NCBI RefSeq assembly: GCF_009765365.1 | Contig: NZ_VTOM01000003.1 | Coordinates: 1 to 64,000 of the forward strand | Direction: 5' to 3' | Length of the DNA stretch: 64,000 bases | DNA from: Antarcticirhabdus aurantiaca | GTDB taxonomy: Bacteria > Pseudomonadota > Alphaproteobacteria > Rhizobiales > Rhizobiaceae | In this document: in pieces, positions 1-9,347 of the stretch | Numbering within the stretch: the first letter of the stretch is position 1 | Layout of the letters: the number at the start of each line of letters is the position of its first letter | Made by a program: the position numbers and the translations under genes | Notes under the pieces: model-generated | Database searches by the model: none | Told to the model about the DNA's origin: nothing | What the model saw: the letters and a program-made list of their open reading frames with translations, nothing else

Positions 1-211
1 GGAGGTCGGCGAGGATGCCGATGGGGCGCCCGACGGCGGCCTCGACCGAGCGGATGCGGCGGACCAATTCGCGCATCAGGTCGTGGTCGGCATGGCTCAT
101 GTTGATGCGGAAGACGTCCGCGCCCGCCTCGTGCAGCTTGCGGATCATCGCCTCGTCGGAGGACGCCGGCCCGAGCGTCGCTAGAATCTTGACCCGTCGA
201 TTGCGTTTCAT
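1..211 (-). CDS. pyk: Pyruvate kinase, N-terminal part (runs off the window)
   Basis: The first about 70 residues of a pyruvate kinase, the last step of glycolysis (phosphoenolpyruvate plus ADP to pyruvate plus ATP) in the cytoplasm. The N-terminus reads MKRNRRVKILATLGPAS, followed by a segment with FRINMSHAD and then GRPIGILADL, all typical of the family's first barrel strands and the substrate-binding Arg-Asn-Ser region. The gene continues beyond base 1, so only the start is seen. Its ATG overlaps the stop of the upstream DUF1036 gene by an ATGA junction, which suggests one transcript and translational coupling. Identification is by residue pattern recognition; confidence is high because the N-terminal motif is very characteristic. 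Confidence 0.93.
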   Translation of the reverse strand, partial: MKRNRRVKILATLGPASSDEAMIRKLHEAGADVFRINMSHADHDLMRELVRRIRSVEAAVGRPIGILADL

Positions 212-672
212 TGCGTGCCCGTGCCCCCGCGCGGCGCATCGGTGAGCTGGACCATCCAGCTCGCCTGCTCGCCCGTGTCGTATTGCCGGAACCCCATCTT
301 CTGGTAGCCCCGCTTGAAGCAGTCCTGGACGCCGACGATCTTGAACTCGTCCTCCGCGATGCAGAGGTCGACGTCCCCGGCCCAGCGGCTGCGCCCCTCC
401 GCGTCCTCCGCGTAGAGGTAGTAGTAGCGCGACTCCAGCTTGCCCTCCTTGATCGACTTACAGGTCGTCGCCGGGATGCGCCACCAGCCTTCCGTGGTCC
501 AGCCGTCGGCGGCGCGATAGCCGATCGCCACGCCGACGAGTGACTGCGTCCCGTTGCAGACGCGGAAGTCGGCCGCGGCGGGTGCGGCGGTCAGCGGCGC
601 TGCGGCGACGAAGCCGCAGATTCCGAGAGCCGCAACGCCGAGCCCGCGCGCGAAGTTGCGAAGGCAATCCAT
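208..672 (-). CDS. DUF1036 family secreted protein
   Basis: A protein of 154 residues with an N-terminal signal peptide (hydrophobic stretch followed by AAPAAADF), so it is probably periplasmic. The mature part carries the pattern of DUF1036 proteins: an FRVCNGT start, aromatic-rich GWTTEGWW and RYYYLYA segments, and three later cysteines (TTCKS, DLCIAE, QDCFKRG). The biochemical role of this family is not known to me. I chose the ATG at 672 instead of the in-frame ATG at 696 because a GGAGGA Shine-Dalgarno lies just upstream of 672, inside the longer reading. The stop overlaps the start of pyk by 4 bases. DUF1036 next to pyruvate kinase is a gene order I recall from other Hyphomicrobiales. 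Confidence 0.85.
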   Translation of the reverse strand: MDCLRNFARGLGVAALGICGFVAAAPLTAAPAAADFRVCNGTQSLVGVAIGYRAADGWTTEGWWRIPATTCKSIKEGKLESRYYYLYAEDAEGRSRWAGDVDLCIAEDEFKIVGVQDCFKRGYQKMGFRQYDTGEQASWMVQLTDAPRGGTGTQ

Positions 673-876
673 CGATATCGTCTCCTCCGGAGCCAAGCCG
701 CGTCGTGGTTCCTATGCCGGTTGTCCCATAGCAGGCCAAGCTGTCAACGCCATGGCATTCCGGATGCGAATCGATTTGACGGCAAGCCCCGCAAGAGCTT
801 CCGGCGACGGGTCTTGCATGGCCGGCGTCCCTCTTCGATATGGATGCCTCGAATCGAAACGACCGGAGGCAGCCCC

Positions 877-1182
877 ATGAGCACCAGCGACGATCAGGAG
901 CGGATCGCCTTCGAGGCAGCGGTCTACCGTCGGCTTCGCGACCATCTGCGCGAGCGCGGCGACGTCCAGAACATCGACCTGATGAACCTCGCCGGCTTCT
1001 GCCGGAACTGCCTGTCCAACTGGTACCGCGACGCCGCCGAGGCGTCCGGCCGGCCGATGACGAAGGACGAGGCGCGCGAGATCGTCTACGGCATGCCCTA
1101 TGCCGAATGGCAGGCGAAGAACCAGCGCGACGCCTCGCCCGACGCGCTGGCCGCCTTCTCGGCGAACAAGCCGCATTCCTAG
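877..1182 (+). CDS. DUF1244 family small protein
   Basis: A 101-residue soluble protein with no signal or membrane segment. It matches the small alphaproteobacterial DUF1244 family: a helical N-terminus ([13 protein letters not shown]), then [19 protein letters not shown] with the conserved CRNC pair, and a GMPYAEWQ motif near the C-terminus. The cysteine pair could bind a metal, but that is inference; function is unknown. The ATG at 877 is preceded by GGAGG and starts the conserved region, so the longer open frame beginning at 721 is rejected. It is divergent from the DUF1036-pyk pair, with about 200 bases between, and lies just upstream of gapR on the same strand. Confidence 0.85.
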   Translation: MSTSDDQERIAFEAAVYRRLRDHLRERGDVQNIDLMNLAGFCRNCLSNWYRDAAEASGRPMTKDEAREIVYGMPYAEWQAKNQRDASPDALAAFSANKPHS

Positions 1183-1297
1183 GCGGACAGCTTCGGGCAA
1201 GCCGGAACGGGCCTTTCAGGGCTTCGAGCTTTCACGCGGCGGCAGGCATGCCGCCCGCGCCTTCACCAAACCTGCATCCAGCGTCGAGGTTACCCCC

Positions 1298-1561
1298 ATG
1301 TCCCAGGTCGAAGACGTCGCACAGGACCAGCTGCGATCCTTCGTCGAGCGCATCGAGCGCTTGGAGGAGGAAAAGAAGACCATCGGCGACGACATCAAGG
1401 ACGTCTATGCCGAGGCCAAGGGTAACGGCTTCGACACGAAGGTGCTCCGAAAGGTCATCTCGCTGCGCAAGCAGGACGCCAACGAGCGGGCCGAGCAGGA
1501 CGCCATCCTGGAACTCTACCTCCAGGCCCTCGGCATGGTCGTGGATCTTCCGAAGAATTGA
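1298..1561 (+). CDS. gapR: GapR-like nucleoid-associated protein (DUF2312)
   Basis: An 87-residue protein matching DUF2312/GapR, the essential alphaproteobacterial nucleoid protein that binds overtwisted, AT-rich DNA ahead of polymerases and forks. Visible hallmarks are a coiled-coil helix ([19 protein letters not shown]), the very conserved [15 protein letters not shown] segment, then [13 protein letters not shown] and a C-terminal helix [10 protein letters not shown]. The whole domain is present and nothing extra is attached. The start at 1298 begins the family's usual N-terminus; the open frame upstream (from 1100) overlaps DUF1244 and is not credible. It follows DUF1244 by 115 bases and may share its promoter or have its own. 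Confidence 0.92.
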   Translation: MSQVEDVAQDQLRSFVERIERLEEEKKTIGDDIKDVYAEAKGNGFDTKVLRKVISLRKQDANERAEQDAILELYLQALGMVVDLPKN

Positions 1562-1646
1562 ACGGGCCTTCCGGCGGCCCGGCTCGATCCGGGTTCGCCG
1601 CCGGGCCGGCTGCCGGGCAGCGACGAACAGCTTCGTCGCCTTAAGT

Positions 1647-1661
1647 TGACTTTTCTTATCA
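1647..1661. promoter_or_regulatory. Candidate RirA iron-responsive (IRO) box upstream of exbB
   Basis: The sequence reads TGA-N9-TCA exactly (TGA at 1647-1649, TCA at 1659-1661), embedded in an AT-rich patch that stands out from the GC-rich surroundings and overlaps a TTGACT hexamer resembling a -35 element. TGA-N9-TCA is the core of the rhizobial iron-regulation box bound by RirA. It lies about 110 bases before the exbB start, where repression of an iron-uptake energising system would be expected. A short motif like this can occur by chance, so the call rests on motif plus context. Confidence 0.45.
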
Positions 1662-1769
1662 TGATTCCGTAAGGGTCGGCCGAAAGGCGCCGCCCCGCGG
1701 CGCCGCTTCGGCATCGCGCGGCGCCCGGACCGGTCAGGCGGCACGCGCACGAGTTCTTCGGAGACGCGT

Positions 1770-2948
<1,179 letters not shown>

Positions 2949-2952
2949 ACCG

Positions 2953-3417
2953 ATGGGCGTCAACCTCAAGCAGGGCGACGACGACGGGATGGGCGAGGTC
3001 TCCGAGATCAACGTCACGCCCTTCATCGACGTGTGCCTCGTTCTCCTCATCATCTTCATGGTCGCCGCGCCGCTCTCGACGGTGGACGTGCCCGTCGACC
3101 TGCCCGTTTCCAACGCGATGCCCGAGCCTCGGCCGGAGGAGCCGACCTACCTTACCGTGAAGTCGGACCTGTCCCTGATCCTCGGGGAGGAAGCGGTCGC
3201 GCCCGAGGCCTTGGCCGCGGCGCTCGAGGCGAAGACCGGCGGCAACCGCGACGAGCGCATCTTCCTGCGCGCCGACGGCGCCGTCGCCTACGGCTCGCTG
3301 ATGGACGTCATGAACGACCTCCGCGACGCGGGCTACCTGAAGATCGCGCTGGTCGGGCTGGAGGATACGGGCCAAGGCGGGTCCGTGCCGCGGCCCGTCG
3401 CCGGGACGCCGGGATGA
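2953..3417 (+). CDS. exbD: ExbD, TonB-complex proton channel subunit
   Basis: A 154-residue single-pass inner-membrane protein. The short cytoplasmic N-terminus contains the family motif EINVTPFIDVCLVLLIIFM, whose aspartate is the expected proton-carrying residue, followed by a periplasmic domain with DLPVSNA and FLRADGAVAYGSLMDVM typical of ExbD/TolR. It starts four bases after the exbB stop and its own stop overlaps the tonB start (ATGA), so the three proteins are probably made together. The C-terminal PRPVAGTPG tail is short and not conserved. Confidence 0.94.
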   Translation: MGVNLKQGDDDGMGEVSEINVTPFIDVCLVLLIIFMVAAPLSTVDVPVDLPVSNAMPEPRPEEPTYLTVKSDLSLILGEEAVAPEALAAALEAKTGGNRDERIFLRADGAVAYGSLMDVMNDLRDAGYLKIALVGLEDTGQGGSVPRPVAGTPG

Positions 3418-4487
3418 GCGCCGTCGTCTGGGTCGAGCGGGCGGAATCGAGCCGCCGGCTGGAAAGCCTTCGCTGGGGGACCTCGCTGGCGGTGGTGCTC
3501 GGCGGCTTCGCGGCCGGGGCGGTCGCTTTCGCGCAGAACCCGCCCGAGGCCGCGCCGCAGGGGGCGCCCGAAGCGACGATCGTGATCGACCTCGCGCCGC
3601 CGGCCGCCGCGCCCGACAGCGCCGGCGCCGAAGCGCCGCTCGAGGAGGCCGTGGAGCCGACGCCCGAACCCGTCGCCGAGGAAGCGCCTCCGGAGCCGGA
3701 GCCCCCGCCCCCCGAGCCTGCGCCCGAGCCGCAGCCTCCGCCGCCTCCGCCCGCGCCGCCTGAACCGGAACCCGAGCCGCCGCCGCCGCCGGAGGTTCCG
3801 GACGTTGTGGAGCCGCAACCGGAGCCACCGCTGCCGGAGGTGCCGGAACCCGAGCCCGAGCCGAATCCGCCGCCGGAGCCGGAGACGCAGCCGGAGCCGC
3901 TGCCACCCGAACCGACGACCCCGCCTCCGCCGAACGCGGAAGCCGTGATCGACGTGCCGATTCCGACCAGCCGTCCCGAGCCGCCGCCGCGCCGGGAACC
4001 GCCACCCCTCCGAGAGCGCCGGGTCGAGGAAGAGCCCCCGCGCCGCGACCGCGCGGCGGAGCGACGCGAGCGACAGGACCGGCAGGAGCGCGCCGAGCGG
4101 CAGGAACGAGCCGAGCGGCGCGAGCGTCAGGCCGCGGAGCAGCGCCGCGCGGCCTCGCAAGCGTCCGCCGCCTCCGAGGGGCGCGAGCGCCGGCAGGCCT
4201 CGCAGGGCGCCAACGTGTCGCGCGCGGCGCAGACGCGCTGGCAGAGCCAGGTGCAGGCGCGACTGGCGCGGGCGGCACGGGCGCAGCGCGCCGGCGGGCG
4301 CGGCGTGGTGCGCGTGTCGTTCCGCATCACCGCAGGCGGCGCCGCCACCTCGGTCCGGCTCGCCGGCTCATCGGGAAACGGCGCGCTCGACCGCGCCGCC
4401 GTCAGCCTCGTCGCCGGAACGAGCTTTCCGCCCCCGCCGGGCGGAGAGGCGGTGCAGCTGACCGTTCCGGTCCAGTTCGGCCGCTGA
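3414..4487 (+). CDS. tonB: TonB family energy transducer
   Basis: A 357-residue protein that carries energy from ExbBD to outer-membrane receptors. An N-terminal membrane anchor (SLAVVLGGFAAGAVAF, about residues 23-40) is followed by a very long Pro/Glu-rich spacer (about residues 60-190) and then an Arg/Glu-rich segment of about 60 residues that looks like a charged helix. The C-terminal TonB domain (from about residue 265) shows TRWQSQVQARLARAA, GVVRVSFRITAGG and FPPPPGG. The usual Tyr-Pro (YP) pair at the start of this domain is not present; the position reads ARAARAQRA. Strong terminator downstream. Length and layout are ordinary for rhizobial TonB apart from the extended charged region. 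Confidence 0.9.
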   Translation: MSAVVWVERAESSRRLESLRWGTSLAVVLGGFAAGAVAFAQNPPEAAPQGAPEATIVIDLAPPAAAPDSAGAEAPLEEAVEPTPEPVAEEAPPEPEPPPPEPAPEPQPPPPPPAPPEPEPEPPPPPEVPDVVEPQPEPPLPEVPEPEPEPNPPPEPETQPEPLPPEPTTPPPPNAEAVIDVPIPTSRPEPPPRREPPPLRERRVEEEPPRRDRAAERRERQDRQERAERQERAERRERQAAEQRRAASQASAASEGRERRQASQGANVSRAAQTRWQSQVQARLARAARAQRAGGRGVVRVSFRITAGGAATSVRLAGSSGNGALDRAAVSLVAGTSFPPPPGGEAVQLTVPVQFGR

Positions 4488-4508
4488 GGATCAGCAGTGG
4501 GATAAGAA

Positions 4509-4541
4509 AAGGCCCGGCGCGTCCACGACGCGCCGGGCCTT
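4509..4541. terminator. Bidirectional terminator between tonB and mucR
   Basis: A perfect 15-bp stem (4509-4523 pairs with 4527-4541) around a CAC loop, flanked by AAAA on the left. It sits between the convergent ends of tonB and mucR and can terminate either, most clearly the leftward mucR transcript, which would get a U-rich tail. Confidence 0.85.
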
Positions 4542-4589
4542 GATCATCATTCGTCGCCGGCCGGGAGGCTCGGCCTCAAGCGGAAACGG

Positions 4590-5018
4590 TCAGCGCGCGC
4601 CGCGGCGGCGCTTGTGGCCGAGACCCATCTGCTTGGCGAGACGCGAGCGGGCAGCGGCATAGTTCGGTGCCACCATGGGATAATCCGCCGGCAGATCCCA
4701 CTTCTCGCGGTACTCTTCCGGCGAGAGATTGTAGTGCGTCATCAGATGGCGCTTCAGCGATTTGAACTTCTTGCCGTCCTCGAGGCAGACGATGAAGTCG
4801 TCGTGCACCGACTTCTTCACCGGGACGGCCGGCTTCGGCTTTTCAGCGGGCGCGGCCTGCTGAACCGCGTTGCTCCGGCCGAGCGCGCCGTAGACCTCGG
4901 AGATCAGCCCGGGGAGGTCGGATACGGGCAGCGAATTGTTGGCGACGTAGGCGGCCACGACTTCCGCGGTGAGCTCCATCAGGATCTCGTTGTTGTCGAT
5001 GCTCTCAGCCTGGTCCAT
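4590..5018 (-). CDS. mucR: MucR/Ros family transcriptional regulator
   Basis: A 142-residue zinc-finger regulator. N-terminal half: helices [16 protein letters not shown] and [12 protein letters not shown], the oligomerisation part. C-terminal half: [20 protein letters not shown], the prokaryotic zinc finger, in which cysteine, aspartate and two histidines are the candidate zinc ligands (C-x2-D ... H-x3-H; Ros itself has a second Cys at the Asp position). The conserved [19 protein letters not shown] tail follows. MucR proteins are H-NS-like silencers of exopolysaccharide, motility and virulence or cell-cycle genes in rhizobia, Brucella and Caulobacter. ATG at 5018 follows AAAGGATC. Transcribed alone, with a long leader region upstream where autoregulation would be expected. 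Confidence 0.95.
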   Translation of the reverse strand: MDQAESIDNNEILMELTAEVVAAYVANNSLPVSDLPGLISEVYGALGRSNAVQQAAPAEKPKPAVPVKKSVHDDFIVCLEDGKKFKSLKRHLMTHYNLSPEEYREKWDLPADYPMVAPNYAAARSRLAKQMGLGHKRRRGAR

Positions 5019-5550
5019 TCTGGATCCTTTCTTTCCGCTCGCCGTCTGCGAATGATGCGCGCCACCGGCGGCAGGGAGACCGCGGCGACACGTCGACGGA
5101 ACTGGGGTTCTTCTTATACCTGGTGAGCCGACAATAGGCCTGCAAGCTCACGATCCCTCGATATTTCCGGAAATGTACTTCCTGTCAACATCCGATGGAC
5201 GATCTCAAGATTTTCTTTGCCGCTGGAGGTCACTTCTCCGGGTAGTATCGCCGCAACTTCGCCGCATGTGTCAGTCTAGCGGATCGTGTCTTCTGCCCGC
5301 CGTTCGCACGTTGAACGGGACCATCTCGATGCGGATCATCGGGCTCTCATGGCAGTTCATACGCTCCTATTCGAGGCGTCCGCAGTCATAATAAGTTCGA
5401 CAGACGAATTATCTGTCAGCGCCCGTCGAAGCTGCCTGTATCTCTCATGTAAAGCCCGCGCTTTGGCGTTGAGCGGCAGGTCGTTTGCTCCTCGCGGCCG
5501 AGCGCTGCCCCCGCGCATGCTAAGGTCGACGATACTATGCGGATGAAGAA
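5019..5550. other. Long intergenic region upstream of mucR
   Basis: 532 bases without a convincing gene; short open frames here have no start signal or family resemblance. It must contain the mucR promoter and is more AT-rich than its surroundings around 5160-5230 and 5380-5420. A 12-bp perfect palindrome ATTTCCGGAAAT lies at 5163-5174, about 145 bases upstream of the mucR start; its role is unknown. Confidence 0.6.
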
Positions 5551-5583
5551 AGGCCCGGGCGTTCATCTCGAACGCCCGGGCCT
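5551..5583 (-). terminator. Rho-independent terminator of the DUF882 gene
   Basis: A 14-bp perfect stem (5551-5564 with 5570-5583) and a five-base loop. On the minus strand the stem ends in TTTCTT, as expected for the end of the leftward transcript from the gene ending at 5624. Confidence 0.85.
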
Positions 5584-5623
5584 CCAACTGGGATCGATGC
5601 TGGATTGGATGCGGGATGCCGCC

Positions 5624-7411
5624 TCAGTCGAGCGCGGAAGCGCTGAACCGGCTGGAGCGGCCCGAACCGGCGGTCTCGTTCGAGAAGCCGGCGGCCGCGG
5701 GCGCGGCGTCCGGGCGCTGGGAGATCAGGCGGCCCATCTTGGCGATGAGCGCCGTCGAGGCCGCGTCGTCCGGGCTGGCGAAAGCCGAGGCGACGTCGAT
5801 GCGCGAGGCGATCGCGTCCTGCGAGGAGCCCGGCGTCGGAATGGCGGCGCGCACAACGCGGCCGGTCTTGCCGCCCGTTGCCGTGGCAGGCACGGCCTTG
5901 GCGTGCGCGGCGGCCGGAGCGGGCGCGGACTGACCGCGAACCGGCGCCGGCACCGCGGCAGCGGCCGGCAGCGCCGTGCGGGCAGCCGTCTCGGCGCGCG
6001 CCGTCGGCCGGATCTCCGGACGCGGGGTGGGTGTCAGCGTGGCGACGCGCACCTCGGCAGCGGAGGCAGGGGCGACGGCGGCCGGCGCCGCGGCCGGAGC
6101 CGAGGCCTGCGCGGGCGCCGGAGCCGGTACGGCGGCGCGGGCGAGAACGTCCTCGATGCTCGCGCCGGGCGCCGGAGCCTCGGCGACAGCGACGGACGGG
6201 CGGCCCTTCAGCACCTCTTCGAAGATCGGGCGATCCTTCGGCGTCGGCACGGCGTAGGCGAGCTGAGCCGCGGCGGCCGGATCCGCGGCCGCGCGAGCCG
6301 CCTGGTCCTCGAGTGCCGCGACCATCGTGCTGGTGATCGGCTCGCCGGCTTCGGGCCGGACCGGCGCGAAGGTCGGCACGGGAATGTTCTGGAGCGCGGC
6401 AACGGCCGTCGACGCCTCGGCGGGCGCCGGCGCGGCGGCGGCGGGCGCGCTGGTGTCGAAGTCGCTCGCCATGCCGACGGCGACGCCACCCGGCAGGGCC
6501 GGCCGGTTCGATGGCGTGACGGCGGCGACGGCCGTTCCGCCCCGCGGCGCGGCGGGCTCGGCAGCGGCGGGCGCGGTCCGGCCGCGGGCGGCCGGCGCGG
6601 CGCGAACCGCCGGTGCGACGTCCGCATCCGCCATGTCCTCGGCCTCGTCGGAGCCGCCGCCGAAGATCGTGGCGAGCAGGGAGCGACCGCCGGAGCGGGT
6701 TTCCTGCGCGTTGGCGACGAGGCTCGCCTGGCCGGCGCGGCGCGCCTTGTAGGAGGCCAGCGCCTGCTGGTAGCCCGGCAGCGGCTTGCCGTCGGACGGC
6801 ACGTGGATCGTGTTGCCGTTCGGGAAGACGGCCGCGAGCTCCTTGCGGCTCATGCGCGGCCAGTGGCGCGCATTGCCGACGTCGAAGTGGACGAAGGGCG
6901 AGCCCGAGCGGGGGTAATAGCCGACGCCGCCGACCTGCATCTTCAGGCCGATGTCGCGCAGCTTGCGGAGCGGCACGTCGGGCAGGAACCAGTCGAGCGC
7001 CTTGCCGCGGGTGTGCTGGCTTTCCTTGGCGACGCCCGACGAGCGCGAGCGCAGCATGTTGTTCGTGGCCGGCGCGCGGAAGCCGCAGATCACGTTGATG
7101 TAGTCGCGCGAGCCGGACTGGCGGTAGGCTTCCCAGACGAGGTCGAGGAGCTGCGGGTCCATCTTGGTCGGCTGGTTGCGCCGCCAGTCGCGCAGGAAGA
7201 CGTTGATGCGCTGCAGCCCGTCCGGGATGTACCGGCCGTTGCGCTTGTAGGCGATCTCGGCCCGCTCGCGAGTGTGCAGATTGTAGAACTTCAGCGTCCG
7301 CGTTTCGGCGGCCGCGACGGACAGCGTCGCGCCCGTCAGCAAGAGGCCGATCGCCGTCGTGGCGCTTACGCGACGAAGCCAACGGATGGCGCGGTCGGTC
7401 GATCCGGACAT
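5624..7411 (-). CDS. DUF882 / M15-like peptidase-fold envelope protein
   Basis: A 595-residue exported protein. After a signal peptide (to about residue 35, SVAAAET) comes a DUF882/YcbK-type domain of the M15 DD-peptidase fold: an FYNLHTRE start, VICGFRAPATNNMLR, then SQHTRGKALDWF giving the S-x-H-x6-D metal motif, and SPFVHFDVG with the last H-x-D. These are the expected zinc ligands, so a peptidoglycan amidase or peptidase activity is plausible. From about residue 240 on, the protein is a 350-residue Ala/Pro/Val-rich low-complexity tail with repeated FAPVRPE-like and TPTPRPEI-like pieces and no recognisable domain. The ATG follows GGAGGGGG. A CtrA-type box lies about 150 bases upstream, hinting at cell-cycle control; terminator downstream. 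Confidence 0.85.
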   Translation of the reverse strand: MSGSTDRAIRWLRRVSATTAIGLLLTGATLSVAAAETRTLKFYNLHTRERAEIAYKRNGRYIPDGLQRINVFLRDWRRNQPTKMDPQLLDLVWEAYRQSGSRDYINVICGFRAPATNNMLRSRSSGVAKESQHTRGKALDWFLPDVPLRKLRDIGLKMQVGGVGYYPRSGSPFVHFDVGNARHWPRMSRKELAAVFPNGNTIHVPSDGKPLPGYQQALASYKARRAGQASLVANAQETRSGGRSLLATIFGGGSDEAEDMADADVAPAVRAAPAARGRTAPAAAEPAAPRGGTAVAAVTPSNRPALPGGVAVGMASDFDTSAPAAAAPAPAEASTAVAALQNIPVPTFAPVRPEAGEPITSTMVAALEDQAARAAADPAAAAQLAYAVPTPKDRPIFEEVLKGRPSVAVAEAPAPGASIEDVLARAAVPAPAPAQASAPAAAPAAVAPASAAEVRVATLTPTPRPEIRPTARAETAARTALPAAAAVPAPVRGQSAPAPAAAHAKAVPATATGGKTGRVVRAAIPTPGSSQDAIASRIDVASAFASPDDAASTALIAKMGRLISQRPDAAPAAAGFSNETAGSGRSSRFSASALD

Positions 7412-7562
7412 GCGGAGCTATCCCCCTCCAGGCGAGGTTGCGGCAGGCGTCCCCAAGATTGCTGCCCGCCGCCTCAAGCCTTCTCTGATCCAGGCAGAGT
7501 CAACAGAACTGCGGCACGAAGATGACGACGCCAATGGTACGCATCATATGCCAAGAAAAGCC

Positions 7563-7577
7563 TTAAGCAGTTGTTAA
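7563..7577. promoter_or_regulatory. Perfect CtrA box (TTAA-N7-TTAA)
   Basis: TTAA at 7563-7566 and TTAA at 7574-7577 with exactly seven bases between; on the minus strand the first half is followed by C. This matches the alphaproteobacterial CtrA recognition sequence. It sits about 150 bases upstream of the leftward DUF882 peptidase-like gene in an otherwise featureless 321-base gap (7412-7732), so that gene is the likely target. Confidence 0.55.
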
Positions 7578-7732
7578 GCTAAACGAATCGCGAAGACTGC
7601 CCGAAGACCTGCCAGACACGCCGAAGAACCCGGTCGCCGCACAGCCTCCCCCTTCCGTTTCCCACAGGGAACTCGAAGACGGAGCCGACGCGGCGACGCG
7701 GTTCGGCGAGCCCGAAGGCCTCGGCGCTGAAC

Positions 7733-9196
7733 TCAGGTCTCGATGCCATACTCGCGAAGTTTGCGATACAGCGTCGAGCGTCCGATCCCCAAACGCCGGG
7801 CGATCTCGCTCATCCGCCCGCCATATTGCTCGACGGCCATGCGGATCAAGTCGGCTTCAACATCTTCGAGGCGGCGAATCTCCCCGGCGGCGTTGCGCCA
7901 GCCTGCGGTCGGGCGCTCGCCCTCGCCGGCCTCTTCCGCGGCCCGGACCACCGGCCGGGCCGCGGCAGCGCCGCGATCCGCCGCCTCGGGCACCTCGCCG
8001 TTCGGAATCAAGGCATCGGCGATCTGGGGAAAGTCGTCCGGCGTCAACGCTTCACCGTCCGCCAGCACCACGGCGCGCCGCACGGCGTTTTCCAGCTGGC
8101 GGATGTTGCCGGGCCAGGGATAGGCCCGCAGCAGCGCCAGCGCGTCGCTCGTGAAGCGCCTCGCCGGAGAGCCGGGCTCGCTCCGGCGGAAGCGGCCGAG
8201 GAAGCTCCGGGCGAGGTCGTCGATCTCCGCGGTTCGCTGGCGCAGCGGCGGCACGCGCACCGACAGGACGTTCAGCCGGTAATAGAGGTCCTCGCGAAAG
8301 CGCCCCTCGCGAACGGCGGCGGCGAGATCGCGATTGGTGGCGGATACGAGGCGCACGTTGGTTCGCACCGGCGCCCGCCCCCCGACCGGATCGACCTCGC
8401 CGTCCTGGAGGACGCGGAGAAGCTTGACCTGGACGTCCAGCGGCACCTCGCCGATCTCGTCGAGAAACAGGGTCCCGCCATCCGCTTCGAGGAACTTGCC
8501 GGGATGTCGGTCGCCGGCATCGGTGAAGGCGCCCTTGGCGTGGCCGAACAGGATGCTCTCCACGAGCTGGCCGGGCAGCGCCGCGCAGTTGACCGCGACG
8601 AAGGGGGCCCGCGCCCGTTTCGAGGCCGCGTGGACGGCGCGTGCAAGCCATTCCTTGCCGACGCCCGTCTCGCCCTCGACGAGAAGCGGAATCGCCGAAT
8701 CGGCCGCCTTGAGCGCCTGCGCCAGGACGGGGCGCAGCGCTTCGCTCGCGCCGTAGGTTCCTGCCGCTGGCGGCTCGGCAGCGGAAACGCGGCGGCTCTC
8801 CTCGCGTTCGGCCTCGCTCGCCTGCGCCACCCGGATCGCTCCGGTCAGGGCCTTCTGCAGCTTCTCCGGGCTTGCCGGCTTCACCACGAAGTCGAAGGCG
8901 CCCGCGCGCATCGCCTCGACCACCGCGTCAATCGAGCCTCGCGCCGTCTGGACCACGATCGGCCGCGCGAAGCCTGCGCGCCGCAGCTCGGTCATGACCT
9001 CGATGCCGTTCTTGTCGGGCATGGCGAGGTCGAGCACCACGGCGTCGACCTCCCGCCCCGCGCGGCCCGTCAGCGCTTCGATCGCCGCCTGACCGCCATC
9101 GCAATTGAGCGTGCGAAATCCCATCTTCGACACTTGGGCATCCAAGAGCCGACGCTGTATAGGATCGTCGTCGACGATCATCACGAGCTGGGTCAT
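7733..9196 (-). CDS. Sigma-54-type response regulator (NtrC family) with variant GAFTDA loop
   Basis: A 487-residue cytoplasmic regulator with three domains. Receiver, residues 1-120, with the acidic pocket VDDD and phosphorylatable Asp56 in VLDLAMP. AAA+ domain, about 145-385, with Walker A GETGVGKE (175-182), Walker B LFLDEIGE (Asp246) and R-finger region. Fis-type helix-turn-helix at the C-terminus (SEIARRLGIGRSTLYRKL). The loop that contacts sigma-54 reads GAFTDA (222-227) where the family norm is GAFTGA, so contact with sigma-54 could be altered. No partner histidine kinase lies in the window. The target genes cannot be told from the sequence. ATG at 9196 preceded by GGGAG. Confidence 0.92.
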   Translation of the reverse strand: MTQLVMIVDDDPIQRRLLDAQVSKMGFRTLNCDGGQAAIEALTGRAGREVDAVVLDLAMPDKNGIEVMTELRRAGFARPIVVQTARGSIDAVVEAMRAGAFDFVVKPASPEKLQKALTGAIRVAQASEAEREESRRVSAAEPPAAGTYGASEALRPVLAQALKAADSAIPLLVEGETGVGKEWLARAVHAASKRARAPFVAVNCAALPGQLVESILFGHAKGAFTDAGDRHPGKFLEADGGTLFLDEIGEVPLDVQVKLLRVLQDGEVDPVGGRAPVRTNVRLVSATNRDLAAAVREGRFREDLYYRLNVLSVRVPPLRQRTAEIDDLARSFLGRFRRSEPGSPARRFTSDALALLRAYPWPGNIRQLENAVRRAVVLADGEALTPDDFPQIADALIPNGEVPEAADRGAAAARPVVRAAEEAGEGERPTAGWRNAAGEIRRLEDVEADLIRMAVEQYGGRMSEIARRLGIGRSTLYRKLREYGIET

Positions 9197-9347
9197 TTCG
9201 AGTCTCCCGTCCCGACTTGCTACGGGACTGGCTCAATATGGCACCGACGGTTGAAGCCCGACTGAAGAAGAACAGATAACGCCCGGCCTATCCGGCCGTC
9301 CGAATTTGAATCGAATTTGTCGCCGTGGCATCATCGAAGAGTAGTCC

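Noticed and set aside
5537..7525. Long + strand open frame antisense to the DUF882 gene
   Set aside because: Arg/Gly-rich composition, no family resemblance, opposite to a clearly exported M15-like protein with RBS and terminator.
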